Source of the DNA: Ophiostoma sp. CBS 140.51
Lineage: Eukaryota > Ascomycota > Sordariomycetes > Ophiostomatales > Ophiostomataceae
DNA: 26,992 nucleotides
Assembly (NCBI GenBank): GCA_029298735.1
Contig: JANSLP010000398.1
Span: 1-26,992 of the forward strand
Direction of reading: 5' to 3'
Shown here: positions 1 to 10,902 of the stretch, in pieces
How the letters are laid out: every line of letters starts with the position of its first letter
Numbering within the stretch: position 1 is the stretch's first letter
The notes under the pieces: generated by a model
What the model was told of the DNA's origin: nothing
Databases searched by the model: none
The model's input: only the letters and a program-made list of their open reading frames with translations
Position numbers and translations under genes: made by a program

Positions 1-803
1 AAACACACCTCACACCTCACAATGTCGGCGAATGCAATGACCGACTCTCCCCCTTCTTTTTCTTCTGCCGAGGACAGCCTCCTCGAAATCGTCGTCACCA
101 CAACTAAAAAAAAAATACACAATCGGCATAAATACTTAGTTATCATATATCACCCACATTGACATCCATCCCACAACTACTGTAACCAGTTACCAGAAAG
201 CTAAAAACAACATGCAAGCCAGCATCCAGAAGCCAGCCCTGCATACAATTGGTATTTTTGGCCGCAACATATTGATTGAGGTTGTCTGTTTTTTAGAACA
301 CGGAGTACGAGTACAGACGAGTCGAGTCGACACAACGAAAATAGGAGACGAACGGGTTAAAGAATAAGTGGTAATAATTTCGTTAAATAAATGATAGAAA
401 AGCAAATATACTCCGTTGTTGTGAGTTGCCTGGACAGAGAATATTGAAACGAATGAAAACAGACAAATGAAAAAGAAAGTAGAAAGAAATAGATCATAGA
501 TGGTCGTGCCCAGAAATACCCGCCGCCATGCAAAAATAGAAAGGAAAGGAGAGTAAAGGCAGAAACAAAGGAAAACAGGAAACAGTCAAAGAAAGGTGGG
601 ATATAATAAGGATGTTGCACTCCATCGTGTGCCTGGCAACAGATCCGCAATAAAAGAAGAAGAAGAGAAGAGAATGTGAAAAATGGAGCGAGAAGAAGAG
701 AAGCAAAAAGGACAGCGCCAAACGGCAATAAACGCCCGACCATCCCTAAACCGCCTTCTCTACTCTGTGGTGTGCCCTGCACACACTGTGTGTGTCTCTC
801 TCT
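1..803. other. Left-edge region without a supported gene
   Basis: This is the 3' flank of the acidic-protein gene and the edge of the window. At 22-162 there is a 46-codon plus-strand ORF preceded by a CA-rich stretch. Its first 28 codons look like an ordinary N-terminus, but it runs into a ten-base A tract at 105-114 and then low-quality sequence. It may be a truncated gene relic or chance. From 360 to 720 the sequence is purine-rich on the plus strand (CT-rich on the minus strand), and the ORFs there are low-complexity and unconvincing. No RNA gene was seen. Confidence 0.5.
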
Positions 804-2408
804 CTACGAAAACGAGCTCGTTTGTTGCCGACTGCCACTGTTGCCGCTGCCTGCACCCGTGCCGTGGTGCACCAGCTCCGATACCTGCTGGCCGTCGTCG
901 TCGCCATCGCCACACTCACCGTCTTCGTCCTCGTAGTCCTCCTCTTCAAACTCTTCGTCATCGTCGTCTTCAAAGTCGTAGTCGTCATCATCCTCCATAT
1001 AGTACTCTTCGTCGTCGTCCGGGTGGTGCTCATGCTTGCAGGCCGACCGTGGAGCCGCACCCGCACCAGCTCCTAGTCCAGCCCGCACAGCCGTCTTGGC
1101 CGTCGCGTCCGTAATCATCGCCTCCACACCAACGGCCACAGCCTCGATCGGCGCCCCGCGCTCCTCGTAGTTGACCATGATGTCGTCTTCGTCGTTGTGG
1201 GCGCCGGGGCCAACGGGCTCGTCGTCGTCATTGTCGACGTCATCACCCTCGTCTTCCTCATCACCCTCTTCCTCCTCTTCGCTGTCGCTCTCACTCTCGC
1301 TGGCGTCAAACGACAGAGCACCCATCATGGGTACATCAATGCGTGCTAGCTGGCTCTTGATGAGGTTGTCGGCCACATTGTACAGGCGCATGTCCTTGTC
1401 CGATACCGTATCGCGGTCAATATCAAAGGACACCTCATCTGGATCGGCGGGTCGGTCGCGGGCTCCCGGGGTGTTGGGCGACAGTGCGGCGCTGCCCTCG
1501 GGGACTTGGAGCACCCACTTGCGGACGGCCTCACCCTTGGTGACGCGCACGGGACCGCCTGAACCTGCACGGCGTACACCCTTGCCACCCTTGACTACAC
1601 CATTGTTGTTGCCCGCTGCTTTGGCCGCCAGACCCCGACGAAACTGCCGCTTCTCCCGCCGCCGCCGGCGCTGGATGCGGTCGCGGATGTACCAGGCGAC
1701 GACCAGCATGGCCGCTTGCGTCATCTCCTGGCTCTTTTGGCGCTGCATGTTGGCCCAGGCCTGGCAGCGCTGCTGTTGGAAATTGGCAACAGCCTGGCAG
1801 CGCTGGTGGTAGTAGGCCGCGATGCGAGAGGCCATGGCCAGGTAGCGTGGGTCAGATGCAGACAAGGGACCACCTTCAGACGGTGCTGCCGACGCGGTTG
1901 TGGCCTTTGTCTCTGTTGTGGCAGCTCCGGTTGTGGTCGAGCCGTCTGCGGCCGTCTTGTCGGATGCAGATGGTGCTGTCGTGGTTGATGGAGGGGCTGT
2001 CGTTGCTGGTGGTTCTTTCGGCTCCGTCTTAATCTGTTGATGCTGTTGCCGCTGCAATGGCGGTGGCGGCGGCGGGAAAACGTGCTTTGCACTTCCGTTC
2101 ACACCGGCTGCCACGCTGCCAGGCAATGGCCGCTGCTGGCTGTTCGCCATCATCATGTTCCGTCCTTGAAGGCCTGAGCCCTTGAGGCCACCTCCGAGAC
2201 CGCCGAGTCCGTTGCTGAGTCCGCCGCCGAGGCTGTTGCCGAGCAAGCTGTTGCCGTGTCCGTAGATTTCTTGGGTAAACGATTTGAGAAGGTTTGGTGA
2301 GAGTGGCGGAGGTCCCTGAGCGAGCGAGAAGGACTGGTGATCGGGAGGCGGCGTGACGGGAATCTGGGGACCGAAAGGAAATGGCAGCCACGGCATGGAC
2401 GCAGCCAT
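804..2408 (-). CDS. Uncharacterised acidic protein, 534 aa, with a basic helical middle segment
   Basis: I do not recognise a named family. The frame opens at 2474, but I place the start at the second Met (2408, MAASMPWLPF) because the 22 residues before it look like translated leader. Order of regions: Pro-rich N-terminus (1-40); Gly/Leu/Asn-rich stretch (50-85); poly-Pro and Gln (111-125); Thr/Ala-rich linker (134-176); a Gln/Arg-rich probably helical segment (185-262) containing repeated QQQRCQA-like units and a basic cluster RRRRREKRQFRR (247-258), a plausible nuclear localisation signal; a moderately ordered block (296-368) with RLYNVADNLIKSQLARIDVP; then long Asp/Glu runs (371-400, 464-506). 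Block 296-368 looks the most conserved-type sequence. The acidic tail would suit a histone- or nucleic-acid-associated nuclear protein, but that is inference only. Single exon; long CT-rich leader region upstream. Confidence 0.8.
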   Translation of the reverse strand: MAASMPWLPFPFGPQIPVTPPPDHQSFSLAQGPPPLSPNLLKSFTQEIYGHGNSLLGNSLGGGLSNGLGGLGGGLKGSGLQGRNMMMANSQQRPLPGSVAAGVNGSAKHVFPPPPPPLQRQQHQQIKTEPKEPPATTAPPSTTTAPSASDKTAADGSTTTGAATTETKATTASAAPSEGGPLSASDPRYLAMASRIAAYYHQRCQAVANFQQQRCQAWANMQRQKSQEMTQAAMLVVAWYIRDRIQRRRRREKRQFRRGLAAKAAGNNNGVVKGGKGVRRAGSGGPVRVTKGEAVRKWVLQVPEGSAALSPNTPGARDRPADPDEVSFDIDRDTVSDKDMRLYNVADNLIKSQLARIDVPMMGALSFDASESESDSEEEEEGDEEDEGDDVDNDDDEPVGPGAHNDEDDIMVNYEERGAPIEAVAVGVEAMITDATAKTAVRAGLGAGAGAAPRSACKHEHHPDDDEEYYMEDDDDYDFEDDDDEEFEEEDYEDEDGECGDGDDDGQQVSELVHHGTGAGSGNSGSRQQTSSFS

Positions 2409-5400
2409 GACTTTGAATTCAAAAGAAGCGTTCTTATGTTGATTTGTTGTTTGTTGTTCCTCGTGAGGGAACAAATCTTGTTTTGTATGAGTTGTGTAGT
2501 GGTGACTTGGTTACAGAATCTTCACCGCTGCTTAAATGGGCTGGATGTTTTGTTGTGACCCCTGGCTCGTAGTAGGTTTTGATTTTTGGGCTGGGTGGTC
2601 TGGTTTGTGGTCCGTTTTCTTTGGGCTGCACTAATCTAGTGCAGTTTCGTCGATTTTGTTACGGGAGAGAGTTTGATGAGACGACTACTGAAAAGAGTTG
2701 CCGTTGCGGTCTTGTCGTCGGGGGTACTTTTGTTATTGGTGATAGTGTTGGTCTAGCTGTCAAAAGATGGTGGTCGGAGGGTGAATATTGTTTTGTTGTA
2801 GAAGGAGAAGAGGATATGGGTATCGAGCAAGGTGTGTGTGAGCGAGTATCAGGAGAGTGAAAAACGGGAAGCAGGATATAGGAGAAGAGATTGAGTAGGG
2901 GAGAAATTAGCAGGAGGAGAGGGAAAAGAAGAAGAAGAGTTAGAACGGCGTGGGTGGGGAAGTATAAGGGTTGGACAGAAACGGTCTTATACTATCTGTG
3001 TGTCCGTGTGTTTCCTGTGTTTCTGTGCGTCTGCTTCTGCTTCTGTGTTCTGTTTGTGTCCGTCTCTTTTCTTTACTACTATCTGGTGGTCTTCCTTCTG
3101 GTCATCAGCGGCTTGGGGGGGAGTGCATTATGCGGTGGGATCAGCACCGGGCCTCTGGTATATTGGATGGCTCCATGATGGTCAGGTGTGGTTTATTTTC
3201 CTGGCGAGCAAGGCAGGTGGGAGGACAGGCACTACTCAGTACAACACACAAAGACGGAGAGAGAAACGACGCAGAAGAAGAAAGGAACAGGCCGACAACA
3301 GCTGGCACTCGTCAGCGTTTGCGGTGTGGAAGGGCCCTCTACGTGTTTTTGGCCGACTTGGTCAACATGGTCAACCTTGTATCTTTCCCATAACATCAAA
3401 GCCAGCAAATACTTCTGGAAGCTCCGTGTTAGGCTGGATTCATCTGTCGATGCTGGCGCGAGGCCAGGTTGGCCAGGAGGGGCGCAGGCGAATGACGAGA
3501 CGGACGACAGACGACGAGACGAGTGAAATGGCCTGAGCCGCTGCTGGGTTAGCCAGCGGGCCAGAATCGGTCGATGCCGGGGATAGAGGAATTAGAGGGA
3601 GAAAGACGGAAAAAGTTATGGGGCGGCGCTGCCTTACAGCAAAACAGTGAGAGTCAGATACATTGTCCACTCTCCATATTGTGCACACATGGCACACATG
3701 GCACACAAAATGCACGCCTCGCAGCTTCTGACGGCCGCGTGCCAATGTACTTCGTATCTTAAGATACTTTGATATTTTGTCGACTTTCTCCGCGCTCCGT
3801 AATGCTAAGCATCTTGCCACGGTGGATGCTGCCATGCCGTCGTGTTGGTTCTGTTTGGCATGTATTAATTATGTGCCAACAGGTCCCAGCACGCTGCAGA
3901 ACACACTAGGATGCAAGACAACGGCCTTTGTCACACTGCCGCTCTGGCGTTTCTTTGTGATTCCTGTTGCCTTTTTCGCCCGGTGTCCGTCTCGAAGGGA
4001 GGAACGAAAAGGACAAGACAGGGAGCCAAAAAAGCAAAAAGGAACAAAAAAGGAACCGAATGGGAAGGGGTGCGTTGGGGGCACCTTGCGGTTCGACGGG
4101 AGCTAGGCGGCGAAGAAATGGTGCCACTTTTGGCCCGGGTCATGCCAGGGTTTGGGGTCAATGGCCAGAGCGAAGTCAACTTCCAGCCAAATCCAGCCAA
4201 ATCCAACAAGGCCGAGCTCCTGCCCAACTAGGGGGGTGGGAACGGGGCGGCTGGGTCAAACCGGATGCAAGAAGCACAAGAGAGCCAGATCCTGCGAATC
4301 GTGTGGTGGGATGTTGGTTGCAGGTATCCAGAAAGCGGATTTGCAAAAATGTCGTGTCGTCGAAATACCGTAGAAAACGGCAATCCTCGCGGCGTGAGTC
4401 GGCCTGGGTCTGGGTCGTGTTAGTAGATGCTAGCTCAAAAGTTGCCATGTGAAAAACACGCCCCTCCAAGATCGTTGACGTTCTTTATTTTAAGAAGCCA
4501 TGCCATCCCTCCGTTTCTTCTCGTTGATCGACTGTCGTCTTGTCTGTTTTTCTTTTGTCCCTGGATTTTACATATTCCTAAATTCCCTAGATGCTGCAGG
4601 CCGAGCGGGTTGTCTGTTGCGCCGTGAGCGTGGTGCATTGTGCTGTGTTGCCGTCTGACGTTTTGCGCGTGCGTGGTCGACCACTGGAGGCGCACCGCAT
4701 GTGCTGTATGCTGCGATGTTGTGATGCTGGAAACGAACGCTCGTAAAGAAAAGTCATGATATTGACGTTTCCCGAAGAATGTGCCCGCTGTGGCCAACTC
4801 TTGCCTAAAAGGGTAAAAAAACGTCTGTTCTGGGTGACGCGATGACGAGACTCTGTCGACAGGGCCATTTCTACTCGTACAAAATGCGGCAAGCACGACC
4901 GGCACAAAACACCATGAACGCCCACAAACCCAGAGAGCAGGGAAACTGCAATCTGCAAGGGCTCCATCCCAACTTCCCAAATTCTCCCAAGTTTCCCAGA
5001 AGCTAGCCCATCGCGCCTGCCTTCTCCGTGCTCCGTAATACCCCGTTCCGCGCATCTGGAGATCGTGCCCTTTTTACACAGTTGTCTCTTTTAGACTTTA
5101 CGACAGCCAGTACATCTTAAGATAGCGGGCAGCAGAGGCTCGCCATTGTCCAACTTTTGTGTTTAAGGTGTCCTCTTTTGCGGAGTCTGGGATTGGCTTT
5201 GAGTGCCATTTGCAGGGTTCAAAACTTTGTGAACAGGCCACTGTTGAAGAGTGGCGTGCTCTTTCCCTTTTCACGCTGCTTGTAACAGTAAACGCGACGA
5301 CCAATTGGGAAAGGAGCGACTTTTAAGTGGCCGGCGCACTTTCCATCCGTGCCGGCGCCAAGTTTGCACGGTCTCTGGCACTGTAGACACCCAACGCGCC

Positions 5401-6094
5401 AGGGGGGAAGGCGCCAGGGGCACGCACACGCCAACTTTCAGCCTCGACAGCTCTAGGCCTTGCCGACCAGGAACCACCAAAAACAGCAAAACACGACAAA
5501 CAATGGCGACGAGGTAAAACGGCAAACATCCGGCTCCAATTACACCCGCAAACCCGCCCACTACGAGCACAACACCAGACCGATCGTCCGTTGGTGCCAG
5601 GACGCATTGTTTTGTTTCCTATTTCTTGTCCGAAGCTGCGGTTAGCTTGCTGGCATTGGGCCAAACGGGCCGGAGCATCATCTTGCGACCTTGGAACGTC
5701 GAGACATCGCGAGACCAGGCTGTGGACAGCATACCCTGTTCCTGCATCGTGAAGCTGGCCCAAGACGATATTTTTGCACAGAGATCTGTTGCCACAACCG
5801 CCCGGGCTGCCCTGATCGGGCGTTTGTGGATATCTGAGGTCGTGTATCGAGAGGCCGTGTTTGGGGGCTTTTGTTGACCTTTTTGCTTAGTCGCCCATTT
5901 TTGTGCATATTTGATTTCTTTTCGGCCCCTTGCCATCTCCTGCTTTATCTCCTCACCCCAGATTCTTGTTCCGTTCTGTCCCGGCTTTTAGCTTTATGCT
6001 GATCTTGTTTTTGTGGTCCTTTCCAACAAAGCAGACCTGGAGACGTGGAAAAAATCGTGAGAGCCGGAAACAGCCCACATGAGATACACGAGGC
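2409..6094. other. 3.7 kb divergent intergenic region
   Basis: It separates the acidic-protein gene (minus) from MSH1 (plus). From 2760 to 2990 the minus strand is CT-rich, typical of a fungal leader or core promoter for the acidic-protein gene. A small inverted repeat (GTTCC...GGAAC, 2456-2472) lies about 50 nt before the chosen start codon. ORFs of 60-206 codons occur on both strands, but none has family features, splice support or a coherent composition. A 14-bp perfect palindrome occurs at 3754-3767, and its 10-bp core recurs at 5114-5123. Short CACACATGG direct repeats lie near 3680-3710. No RNA gene recognised. Confidence 0.6.
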
Positions 6095-9000
6095 ATGCGG
6101 TTGTCTTCTCTTCACCAGCGGCCATGGCAGCTTCACCGGTGCTGTCAATATCAGCAAGATGTAAAGGCACGCCGGATTTATGCCCAAAGAGGGGCAGCCT
6201 CTGCTAGTCTGCCTTCACATCGTCCACGCACGAGAGCTATGGGCTTTTCGACGGCCACGATATCTGCGTCCATGACGACAACAACAGCACGATCATCATG
6301 CTCGCACACACGACCTCTGGCGTGGCCGGCGGCTCGGCTAGCTGCATCTCCTCTCCGCAGATGGCCCTCATCGTCCGATCTCACTCTTGTCCGGCCACAA
6401 TGCCAGACGCAGACGCGAGGCAAGAAAACCAGGACCGTCGTCAACTTTGAGGATCTGCCCCAGGGCATCGTTCTGCCTCCTCTGCCTGCCGCCACAAGCG
6501 AGGGCGGGAAGGCAGAAAAAAGTGGTGCCAGTGCCAGCAGTGCCAGCAGTGACAGCCAGGCTGGCCAGACCAATGGCAGTCCCAACGCAGGAGAAGATAC
6601 TGGAGGCCCTGCCTACCCAACTGTCATTCTTCAGGCCCGCCGCAACATGCACAAGTTTGCCAACTGCGTGCTGCTCACCCGCGTCGGCGGTTTCTACGAG
6701 CTGTACTTTGAGCATGCACAAGAGTACGGCCCGCTGCTAAACATCAAGGTGGCCTCCAAGAAGACTAACGCCGGCCCTGTGCCCATGGTATGTCATCAAC
6801 ACTCTCCTCATTGATTCTCTTATGCTCTTATGCGTCCTGTCCCACTTGTCCTTCTTCTTTTGTCCTTTCCTCCCCCACACCTTTGGCCATCTCGTATCAT
6901 CCATCATCTCATTCTGCCCTGTCCTACTTACTCTCTGGCCAACCCCAACAGCGGATAGCCGTCCAACTGCGGTCAACCCTTTGTGCCCTATATTCAGCCG
7001 GCCAGCCTTCCTTGATTCCTTTTGATTTGACGCTCTGCTGTCTTAACCTCCGTACATCGTACTCTGTGTCCTGCACCTCTCTCTTGCCTTGCCCTTTTTT
7101 TTTTTTTTTTAATTTTGTTCCGCCCCCCTCTCGCTCATTTTCTCGTCACATTTCCCCATCCGTGTCGTTCGTTTTCCTGATCTCATCACCACCGATTTCC
7201 GTCATACCCATCCTCCCCGTACTTCACGCCCGGTGTGTGGCTTTCCTTTTTTCCTTTCTGTCACTGTCTCCTTGTCATCATGCTCTTTCTTCATTTGATG
7301 TTGATTCCACCCCATGTCTCCTACGAGGCTTTCCCTTGTTTTCTTGTTTTCCACTTTGATTGTCTGTTTCGTTTCCATGCTTCCATGGTGTTCTCCTTGT
7401 AATCTCGGCTCTAATCATATCCGTACCTTTGTGTGTGTATAGGCTGGCTTTCCATTCTTTCAGCTCGACCGCTTCCTCAAGATCCTTGTCCACGACCTAA
7501 ACCGCTATGTAGCAATTGCAGAGGAGTTTCCCAACTCGGCCGCCGACAAGATCAAGTCGGGCGGGCTGATGCACGACCGTCGTGTGGCCCGTATCGTCAC
7601 GCCGGGCACGCTCATTGACGAGAATTTCATGGACCCGTACACAAACAACTATGTGATGGCCATTCATGTTGATGCTGCTGCAAGTAGTAGTGCCAGCACC
7701 AGCGTCCCGTACGACGGTGATGCCACTTTGTCGGCACTGTCTGCAGCCCAATCTCCACCTTTATCACCTCCCGCCGCCCCAGCTACACTCACGTCCGAGC
7801 CCCTCGCGTCTGCCTCGCCCAGCCTCTCGTCTGTGGCCCTCGGCCTGGCGTGGCTGGACCTGTCGACGGGCCACTTTTACACGCAGCCCACCAACCTGGC
7901 AGCCCTGAGTGCGGCTCTGTCACGTGTGGCACCCCGTGAGATTGTCTTGGACGAGCGGCTGCAGTTGTTGCAGCAGCATGTTGACGGTGGACATGCGGCT
8001 CACCCCTTATTCTCCATTCTGGACGAGGACCGTACGCAACAGCAACAGCAGTTGATCACGTATGCCTCTGCACCGCCAGGCACGGTTGCCAACACTGGCG
8101 CGCTGTCAGACTGGAAGCCGGTGCTGGAGTCAGACATCCCAGCACAGACGGTCAAGGACTTGACGAGTGATGAAATTGCGGCGGGGAGTTTGCTGTTGCA
8201 CTACGTCAAAGACCGTCTACAGGGCCTATCCATGAAGCTGCAGCCGCCTGTGCGCTACGAGGGCATGCAGGTCATGACCATTGACAAGAACAGCATGCGG
8301 TCCCTTGAGATCAAGCAGACTGTGCGTGATGGTGCCTTCCGTGGTAGTTTGCTGCATGCCATCCGCCGAACTGTGACCAAGAGTGGCGCTCGTCTCCTAA
8401 ACGAGTGGTTGAGCGCGCCCTCTACGTCGTTGAACGTAATCGTGGCCCGGCAGAATTTGGTGTCCCGCTTTGTCCAGGACGAAGACCTCCGCGACGGCAT
8501 CACTACATTGCTCCGCCGTAGTCATGATTCGCACCGGCTCGTACAAAAGTTTGCCCTCGGCCGTGGCGACCCGGACGACCTTTTGGACCTGGCCAAGACC
8601 ATTTCTGCTACCGACGACATTGTCGGTCTATTGAGGCACGCCCAGCCCATCCACAACGATGTCCCCGAGGAGGACACAGATAAAAGTCTCGAAGCAATTG
8701 CCGGCCGTATCCAGCTCGAGAAGCCGCTGGCGATTGCCAAACGGATCCGCGACTCGGTCGACGAGGAAGGGCTCATTCATCAGCACGAAATGGACGAGAA
8801 CGAGGCAGAAGCGATTATGTCGCTGGCTGAAAAGGTCGTACAGGAACAGGGCTCATTGGAAGAGGACGGGTCCGTACTGCGGCGCAAGGGAAAAGATATC
8901 AAAGCAGCGGCCGCAGCGGCAGCCGAAGCACTTGCAAGCGGGACCAAGACGACAGTCACTGCAACCAAGCGGAAACAGAATGCATCCTTCCGCGACTACT

Positions 9001-10280
9001 ACGGCGAAGACAACGAGGCCTGGGTCATGAAGCCATCGGCCAGCAAGAGTTTGAAGCTACTTCATGCACAGCTGGCCGATCTCACACGAGATCGTGAACT
9101 TCTGACAGAAGAGCTGCGCACTCGTCTTGAGGCGCCCACTCTCACTCTCAAGTGGACGCCCGGTCTGGGCCACATCTGCCACGTCCGTGGTCGTGATGCC
9201 AAGCGTGGCCGGCCCAAGAAGGAAGACGGTGACGATGGCGGCGACGCACGGGCCCCTACAACCATTTCCTCGAGCCGCACGACACGGTCGTTACATGTGC
9301 CTGAGTGGACGTCGCTGGGCCAGAAGCTCGACCAGGTTCGCTTCCACATCCGTGCCGAGGAGCAGCGTGTCTTCCATGCCCTGCGCGCTGCCGTTGTCAA
9401 AAGCCTCGTCCCCCTACGTCGCAACGCCGCCGTCCTCGACGAGCTCGACATTGCCACGTCCTTTGCGCGCCTCGCCCTCGAGCAGAACTTGTGCCGTCCG
9501 CGTCTGCATCGCGGCACGTCCACGTCCATTGTTGGCGGCCGACACGCCACAGTCGAGGGTGGTTTGACCGAACAGGGCCGCACTTTTACCAGAAACGACT
9601 TGATGCTGGGCGACAACAACAAAAGTGATGGCGCTCGTATCTGGCTCATTACGGGTCCCAACATGGCTGGCAAGTCGACTTTTTTGCGGCAGAACGCCCT
9701 TATCACGATCCTCGCCCAGGTCGGCTGCTACGTGCCCGCCGACTATGCCGACTTGGGTCTTGTCGATGCTCTGTTTAGCCGTGTCGGCTCGGCCGACAAC
9801 CTGTTCCGTGACCAGAGCACGTTCATGGTCGAGATGCTCGAGACGGCACACATTCTGCGGCAGGCGACGCCGCGCAGCTTTGTCATCATGGACGAGATTG
9901 GCCGCGGTACGACACCCGAGGACGGCACTGCCGTGGCTTACGCGGCGCTGCACCATTTGGTGCACATCAACAAGTGCCGGGGATTGTTTGCAACCCATTT
10001 TCACGGGCTGGCGGACCTGGCGGCCGAGGACGGCATTGCAGCACAGGATGGGGATGACAAGCCTGCGAGCAGCTGCTCCTTCCCCGTTGATCTGTATTGC
10101 ACCGACGTGGAGGAGGACGGCGCGGGCGGATTCGTGTATGTGCACCGGCTGCGCAAGGGCATCAACCGGCAGAGCCACGCGCTCAAGGTGGCACGACTGG
10201 CCGGGCTGCCGGAGCAGGCGATCCAGATTGCGCAGCGTGTGCTAGCCAAGAGTGGTGTGCATGAGGGGAAGGGTGCGTAA
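6095..10280 (+). CDS. MSH1: MutS homologue 1, mitochondrial DNA mismatch repair ATPase
   Basis: Two exons, 6095-6787 and 7443-10280, encode 1176 residues. The junction is phase 0 and restores the family sequence VPM|AGFPFFQLDRFLK. The N-terminal region (about 1-110) is rich in Arg, Ser, Thr and Ala with very few acids, as expected for a mitochondrial presequence. The mismatch-recognition motif F-Y-E is at 200-202 (GGFYELYFEHA). Core, lever and clamp domains follow, then the ATPase: Walker A GPNMAGKST at 969-977, Walker B with D1048-E1049 (VIMDEIGRGT), and the conserved LFATHFHGLADL. By family knowledge Msh1 acts in mitochondria as a MutS-type mismatch-binding ATPase that stabilises mtDNA. The protein is about 200 residues longer than yeast Msh1 (about 960), with extra length in the N-terminus and in Ala/Lys-rich core insertions. 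A later start at M49 (6239) is possible. Single gene, convergent with RPP0. Confidence 0.95.
6788..7442 (+). other. MSH1 intron, 655 nt
   Basis: Donor GTATGT at 6788; branch-type CTCTAATC near 7410; acceptor ...TATAG ending at 7442. Splicing joins codon 231 (ATG) to GCT GGC TTT and restores a block conserved in MutS1-type proteins. It is about ten times longer than the 56-66 nt introns of neighbouring genes, is C/T-rich and holds a 16-T run at 7095-7110. I saw no clear C/D snoRNA boxes in it. The open frame at 6790-7359 is low-complexity and is not supported as coding. Confidence 0.9.
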
Positions 10281-10902
10281 ATGTGATAGGACAGGGGAAT
10301 CGGGGGCTACGGATAGGAAATGAGATCAAAATAGGGACATGCATTTACTACGGCATGATGTGTTGGGTATTTATGTGGGTTGGATGGATAGCCATGAAGC
10401 TTGGAAACGGTTCTATTCTTTTGCAGAGTTAGTTATTTGATACCCTCAAAAATGTAAGATAGTAATGAAGATATAAAAGAAATATCCATCTGCCAAAGTA
10501 CCCGGGAGGAGCATAATGATGTCTCATAAAAAGTGATGGGTTGTCTTCAGAAGTAAGACTTCAGGGTTAAAAAGCTCGTTGAATGTTGTTTTGGTTCTAA
10601 TCTTCGACAAGCTCCCCCGGTGTGGCAATGGCAGTATTTTTAAAGTAAAAATAAAAAAGTAGAGCTTACCATTTGAGTAGTGGAGAGTGAAGTCTTTGCT
10701 GTTGTTAAGACATACACAGTTATACACACAAGTCGCAAAAGCAGTAGGGACCAGTTAGGTTGAGGTTTCAATATTTTCGGATTTTTTATATTCGGAGATA
10801 TAAAGTTGCTTTTTGTTGTTTTTGTTGGAAGAAAACAAGGAGGCCACGGCCGAAAAACACTGTCCCTCGGGAGTATCTTCAGCATCGAGGATGGTTTGGC
10901 AT
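10281..10902. other. Convergent 3' flanks of MSH1 and RPP0
   Basis: A 622-bp stretch between two stop codons facing each other. It is more AT-rich than the genes and holds A-rich tracts near 10470-10490 and 10640-10660 that could serve 3'-end formation for either transcript. No conserved ORF or RNA gene was seen. The apparent minus-strand ORF that continues RPP0 into this region is intron and 3' UTR read-through. Confidence 0.7.

Noticed and set aside
4081..4110. GGTTCGA sequence as a possible tRNA B box
   Set aside because: No matching A box or cloverleaf upstream at the right distance.
4435..5055. 206-codon minus-strand ORF in the divergent region
   Set aside because: No family features, high Trp/Cys/His and irregular composition, no promoter or splice logic.
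5619..5936. Overlapping ORFs on both strands with fairly ordered sequence
   Set aside because: Considered as a small gene (minus strand, 105 codons), but I recognise no family and cannot choose a strand.
6790..7359. 189-codon ORF inside the MSH1 intron
   Set aside because: Low-complexity Ser/Leu/Pro reading of pyrimidine-rich intron; splicing across it restores conserved MutS sequence.
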